This document shows, one piece after another, positions 13,825 to 16,650 of a DNA stretch of 16,650 bases (position 1 is the stretch's first letter; every line of letters starts with the position of its first letter). Below the pieces are notes generated by a model. It had not been told where the DNA came from, made no database searches, and was given only the letters and a program-made list of their open reading frames with translations. This DNA comes from SKPT01 sp040905445 (GTDB taxonomy: Bacteria > Planctomycetota > Phycisphaerae > Phycisphaerales > Phycisphaeraceae): the NCBI GenBank assembly GCA_040905445.1, contig JBBDRN010000046.1, positions 1 through 16,650 of the forward strand. Reading direction: 5' to 3'. The position numbers and the translations under genes were made by a program.

Positions 13825-15087
13825 ATGTCGACGCTCCACATCGACCGCCTGCTCGATACCGTCATCCGCCAGGACGCCAGCGACCTGCACCTGAGCGTGG
13901 GCAAACCCCCGACGCTGCGCATCCGGGGCCGGCTCGTCGAGCTCAAGACCAAGGTCCTCGAGCCCGCCGACACCGTCGAGCTGATGAAGGCCATCACCCC
14001 CGAACGCGCCCAGAACGAGCTCCAGGAAGAGGGCGGCGCGGACTACGGCTTCGCCTACGGCGACGAGGCCCGCTTCCGCGTCTCCATCTTCAAGCAAAAG
14101 GGCAACGTCTCGCTCGTCCTGCGACAGATCCCCAACCGGCTGCTCGGGCTCGAGGAGATCGGCCTCCCGCCGATCGTCAAGGACCTGATCCGCCGCCCGC
14201 AGGGCCTGTTCCTCGTCACCGGGCCGACCGGCTCGGGCAAGACGACGACGCTCGCGTCGATGATCAACGACATCAACCAGACGCTCGACCGCCACATCGT
14301 GACGATCGAGGACCCGATCGAGTACTACCAGCCGCACAACAAGAGCGTGATCAACCAGCGCGAGGTCGGGGCGGACGTGCCCAGCTTCGCCGAGGCCCTG
14401 CGCCGCGTGCTGCGACAGGACCCGGACGTGATCCTCGTGGGCGAGATGCGCGACCTCGAGACCATCGAGGCCGCCATCCGGGCCTCGGAGACGGGCCACC
14501 TCGTGTTCGCCACGCTCCACACCACGGGCGCCGGCGGCACGATCAACCGCATCATCGACGCGTTCCCGGTCAACCAGCAGGCCCAGATCCGCGTGCAGCT
14601 TTCGGTCACCCTCAAGGCCGTGCTCAGCCAGGCGCTGATGCGGCGGATCGACAAGAAGGGGATGGTCGCGGCCTACGAGTTCCTGCTCGTCACCCCCGCC
14701 ATCGCCAACCTCGTGCGTGAGAACAAGACCTTCCGCATCGACTCCGCCATCCAGACGGGGGCGAAGTTCGGCATGAAGCTGCTCGACGACCACCTCTGGG
14801 AGCTGTACGAGGCCGGCGTCATCAGCGCCGAGGACATGATCGACAAGGCCCGCAATGCCGGCAACCTGATTGAGAAGGTCCACCGCGCCGGCCAAACGGT
14901 CGGCCGCGTGGAGCTCGACACGCCCGACGAGACCAACACGACCGCCGCGCCGGCAGGCGCGGCCGCCCGCGGCCCCAGAGCCTCCCCCCCGCCCCCCACC
15001 CCCCCCCCGCCGGCGGCCGCTGAGCGTCCCGCCGGCGCCCCACGCCGCGACTCACTCCGCTCCAGCCGCCTTCAGGACGTTGAGTGA
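13825..15087 (+). CDS. pilT: Type IV pilus retraction ATPase PilT
   Basis: This 420-residue hexameric ATPase drives pilus retraction and twitching. The N-terminal PAS-like domain has DASDLHLSVGKPPTLRIRG (17-35). The core has Walker A GPTGSGKT (133-140), Asp box IEDPIEY (161-167), Walker B VILVGEMRD (202-210) and His box TGHLVFATLHT (223-233). AIANLVREN (292-300) is the AIRNLIRE-like motif needed for retraction in known PilT proteins, which separates it from PilB. GGAG at 13815-13818 lies six bases before the ATG. The stop of pilB is 29 bases upstream, so the two form an operon. The last 55 or so residues (366-420) are an unusual Pro/Ala/Arg-rich tail encoded across long C runs at 14984-15008; typical PilT proteins end near residue 350-370. 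Either the tail is real or the C runs shift the frame. Confidence 0.93.
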   Translation: MSTLHIDRLLDTVIRQDASDLHLSVGKPPTLRIRGRLVELKTKVLEPADTVELMKAITPERAQNELQEEGGADYGFAYGDEARFRVSIFKQKGNVSLVLRQIPNRLLGLEEIGLPPIVKDLIRRPQGLFLVTGPTGSGKTTTLASMINDINQTLDRHIVTIEDPIEYYQPHNKSVINQREVGADVPSFAEALRRVLRQDPDVILVGEMRDLETIEAAIRASETGHLVFATLHTTGAGGTINRIIDAFPVNQQAQIRVQLSVTLKAVLSQALMRRIDKKGMVAAYEFLLVTPAIANLVRENKTFRIDSAIQTGAKFGMKLLDDHLWELYEAGVISAEDMIDKARNAGNLIEKVHRAGQTVGRVELDTPDETNTTAAPAGAAARGPRASPPPPTPPPPAAAERPAGAPRRDSLRSSRLQDVE

Positions 15088-15916
15088 CGCGCTGCGGTTC
15101 CCGCGCATCCCGCCGGCGCGTCGATCCAACGGCGCCTTAAAATTACATAAGCACAGTCAAACGAAAAGGTTAACGACGAGTCGACAATCCGCCGACATCG
15201 ATCATGTGGCACCGCGCCCAGATCGCAGGCGAAGCACAACTGTATCTTTTTCCATATGTCCTGGCCTCCTGGCGCCGGCTATGCCCCTTGCCACACTGGT
15301 GGAAGACGGTACGATGGTCATCAGATGGTTGATCTGCCCACTGATCGTCGCGCGGCGCTGAATGTTGGCATCACACGATGCCGACCTGCACTTACAGCGC
15401 ACGCGACCACGCCAATGAAACCGATGATCCGCACCAACGAGCATTGCAGGAGCGGACAACTGGATAACGGAACGCCCCTGGCTTTGTGTGCGGGCATGGG
15501 TGAGGTCGATGGCGCGATCTGTACTTTGCGCGGGTCCGTCGGCCGTGACATGCCGATGAGTCAATGGGCCTGGACCATGAACATGACCGCCTGCACAGCC
15601 CGTGCCCGTCGCAGCGCCCGTGACGCCGGGAAAGCCAGGAGCACATCGCGCCGCGCCCGCCCGCGGGACGGTGAGGTCGGGTCGGGGGTTCCCTCGGCGA
15701 GCACCTGGCGCTCCGCCGATCGGCACGCCGCAAACAACCAAACGCCCGCCACTTCCGCCGCCACCACCCGCGCGGCCACCACCACGACCGTCGGCGCCGC
15801 GCGGAGGCCGGTCCGCCCGCCTATCACCACCACGAGCACCGACGCCCGCCGTCATCGCGCGGGCGCTGTCCGCGGCCGCCCCCGGGGCGAACGTGGGCGC
15901 ATCGAGGAGCCCCGTC
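15088..15916. other. 829-base gap between pilT and the second pilB, no gene recognised
   Basis: No reading frame here has a credible protein. The plus frame 15256-15924 and minus frames such as 15321-15551 give low-complexity or biased products without motifs. The first part (about 15137-15260) is clearly less GC-rich than the flanks. A hairpin ttggcatc/gatgccga with a four-base loop is at 15365-15384. TTGCCA-16-TACGAT at 15288-15315 is a weak promoter candidate 595 bases before the next gene. GGCGC/GCGCC at 15115-15136 followed by TTAAAATTA may be a poor terminator for pilT. From about 15600 the sequence becomes GC-rich and rich in acc/gcc words. A structured RNA, a decayed gene or a long leader are all possible; none can be shown. 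Confidence 0.6.
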
Positions 15917-16650
15917 ATGGCTGAGTCCGCTTCCAGCAAGCCGTCGAGCAGCGGCAGCAAGTCCAGCACCGCCGAGCTCAAGGGTCGTCCACTCGGTCGC
16001 ATCCTGACCAAGATGGGCCGGGTCACGCGCGAGCAGGTGAAGGAGGCGCTGGCGCTGCAGGAGACGCGGCGGCTGCCTCTGGGCCAGTTGCTGGTCGAGT
16101 TCGGGTACGTCACGCAGGAGGACGTGAACCTCGCGCTCGCCCACCAGGCGGGCATGGAGACGATCGACCTCGACGAGTTCGACATTCCCGACGACGTGAT
16201 CCGCATGATCCCCGCCGAGACGGCGCAGGCGTACCAGATCCTGCCGCTGGCGTACGAGGCGTCGGACAAGTCGCTGACGGTCGCGCTCAAGAGCGCGGAC
16301 AACTTCCGGGCGCTGGACGACCTGCGGCTGCTGATGGGCTTCAACGTCAAGGCGGTGGTCGCCGACCCGGCCCAGGTCGAGAAGAAGATCCAGACCTATT
16401 ACGGCGAGGACGACGACTCGCTGGTCTCGCTCATCCAGGAGCTGAGCGAGGGCGACGAGTTCGACGACTTCGAGGACCAGGGCCAGTCGGTCGACCTCGA
16501 GGCGCTGCTGCAGGCGGCCGACGACAACAAGGTCAAGCGGCTGCTGAACCTGGTGCTGCTGCAGGCGATCAAGGACAAGGCGTCGGACATCCACTTCGAG
16601 CCGTTCGAGGACGAGTTCAAGATGCGCTACCGCATCGACGGCGTGCTGTA
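15917..16650 (+). CDS. Second PilB/GspE-type ATPase, cut by the window edge
   Basis: The frame is open from ATG 15917 to the last base (244 codons plus two bases), so only the N-terminal part is present. GAGGAG at 15904-15909 lies seven bases before the ATG. A Ser/Lys-rich leader (1-22) is followed by two MshEN-type motifs, PLGRILTKMGRVTREQVKEA (25-44) with LALQ and PLGQLLVEFGYVTQEDVNLA (54-73) with LAHQ. An acidic linker lies at about 163-192 (EDDDS, EGDEFDDFEDQ). The N2 domain begins with KASDIHFEPF (221-230) and MRYRIDGVL. Walker motifs would lie outside the window. It is a paralogue of the PilB at 11996 but differs in its leader and linker. It could be a second PilB, or GspE of a type II secretion system. 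Confidence 0.88.
   Translation, partial: MAESASSKPSSSGSKSSTAELKGRPLGRILTKMGRVTREQVKEALALQETRRLPLGQLLVEFGYVTQEDVNLALAHQAGMETIDLDEFDIPDDVIRMIPAETAQAYQILPLAYEASDKSLTVALKSADNFRALDDLRLLMGFNVKAVVADPAQVEKKIQTYYGEDDDSLVSLIQELSEGDEFDDFEDQGQSVDLEALLQAADDNKVKRLLNLVLLQAIKDKASDIHFEPFEDEFKMRYRIDGVL

Noticed and set aside
15256..15924. 222-codon plus-strand open frame in the gap after pilT
   Set aside because: No ribosome site, no motif, composition drifts to Thr/Arg/Ala repeats, and it overlaps the start of the second pilB.
1..16650. tRNA, rRNA, integrase or transposase genes
   Set aside because: No T-arm like motif outside coding sequence, no rRNA signature and no DDE or tyrosine recombinase motif was found on either strand by reading.

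Overview
The window is GC-rich bacterial chromosome, very probably from a planctomycete (Planctomycetota, perhaps Phycisphaerae or a relative). The main support is a secreted protein (9197-10195, minus) that combines two dockerin-like EF-hand repeats with a C-terminal PEP-CTERM sorting tail, a combination common in that phylum. Also consistent are Gram-negative envelope genes (porin, lipoprotein, type IV pilus ATPases), a mix of genes with and without Shine-Dalgarno sites, and intergenic repeats of short words. No rRNA, tRNA, CRISPR array, integrase or transposase gene was found.

Layout. 1-354 is non-coding and holds a nested palindromic repeat (copy A). 355-4935 is a plus-strand block: an MscS-type channel with an extra periplasmic domain, a TVP38/DedA-type membrane protein, a second nested palindrome (copy B), a GNAT acetyltransferase, a phosphate-selective-type porin and a 29-codon lipoprotein, closed by a rho-independent terminator at 4959-4993. 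5033-11770 is a minus-strand block: a family 8 polysaccharide lyase, a low-specificity threonine aldolase that starts with TTG, a spermidine-synthase-like methyltransferase-fold protein, the dockerin/PEP-CTERM protein and a GH88/GH105-like unsaturated-glycuronyl hydrolase. 11996 to the right edge is a plus-strand type IV pilus motor cluster: a PilB-type extension ATPase, PilT 29 bases downstream, then after an 829-base gap a second PilB-type ATPase cut by the window edge.

How the genes may work together. The two PilB-like ATPases and PilT would drive pilus extension and retraction; both PilB-like proteins carry tandem MshEN-type N-terminal motifs, which suggests cyclic-di-GMP control. The PL8 lyase and the GH88/105-like hydrolase form a plausible two-step route for uronate polysaccharides such as glycosaminoglycans, although they are 3 kb apart with unrelated genes between. 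The porin and the tiny lipoprotein are both envelope proteins and probably share a transcript.

The most unusual features are the two nested inverted repeats that end about 30 bases before a start codon, the 29-codon lipoprotein with a predicted nine-residue mature peptide, the S-(L/I)-D-x tetrapeptide repeat in the PilB linker, and the unexplained, less GC-rich gap between pilT and the second pilB. I did not find a clearly new multi-gene system.
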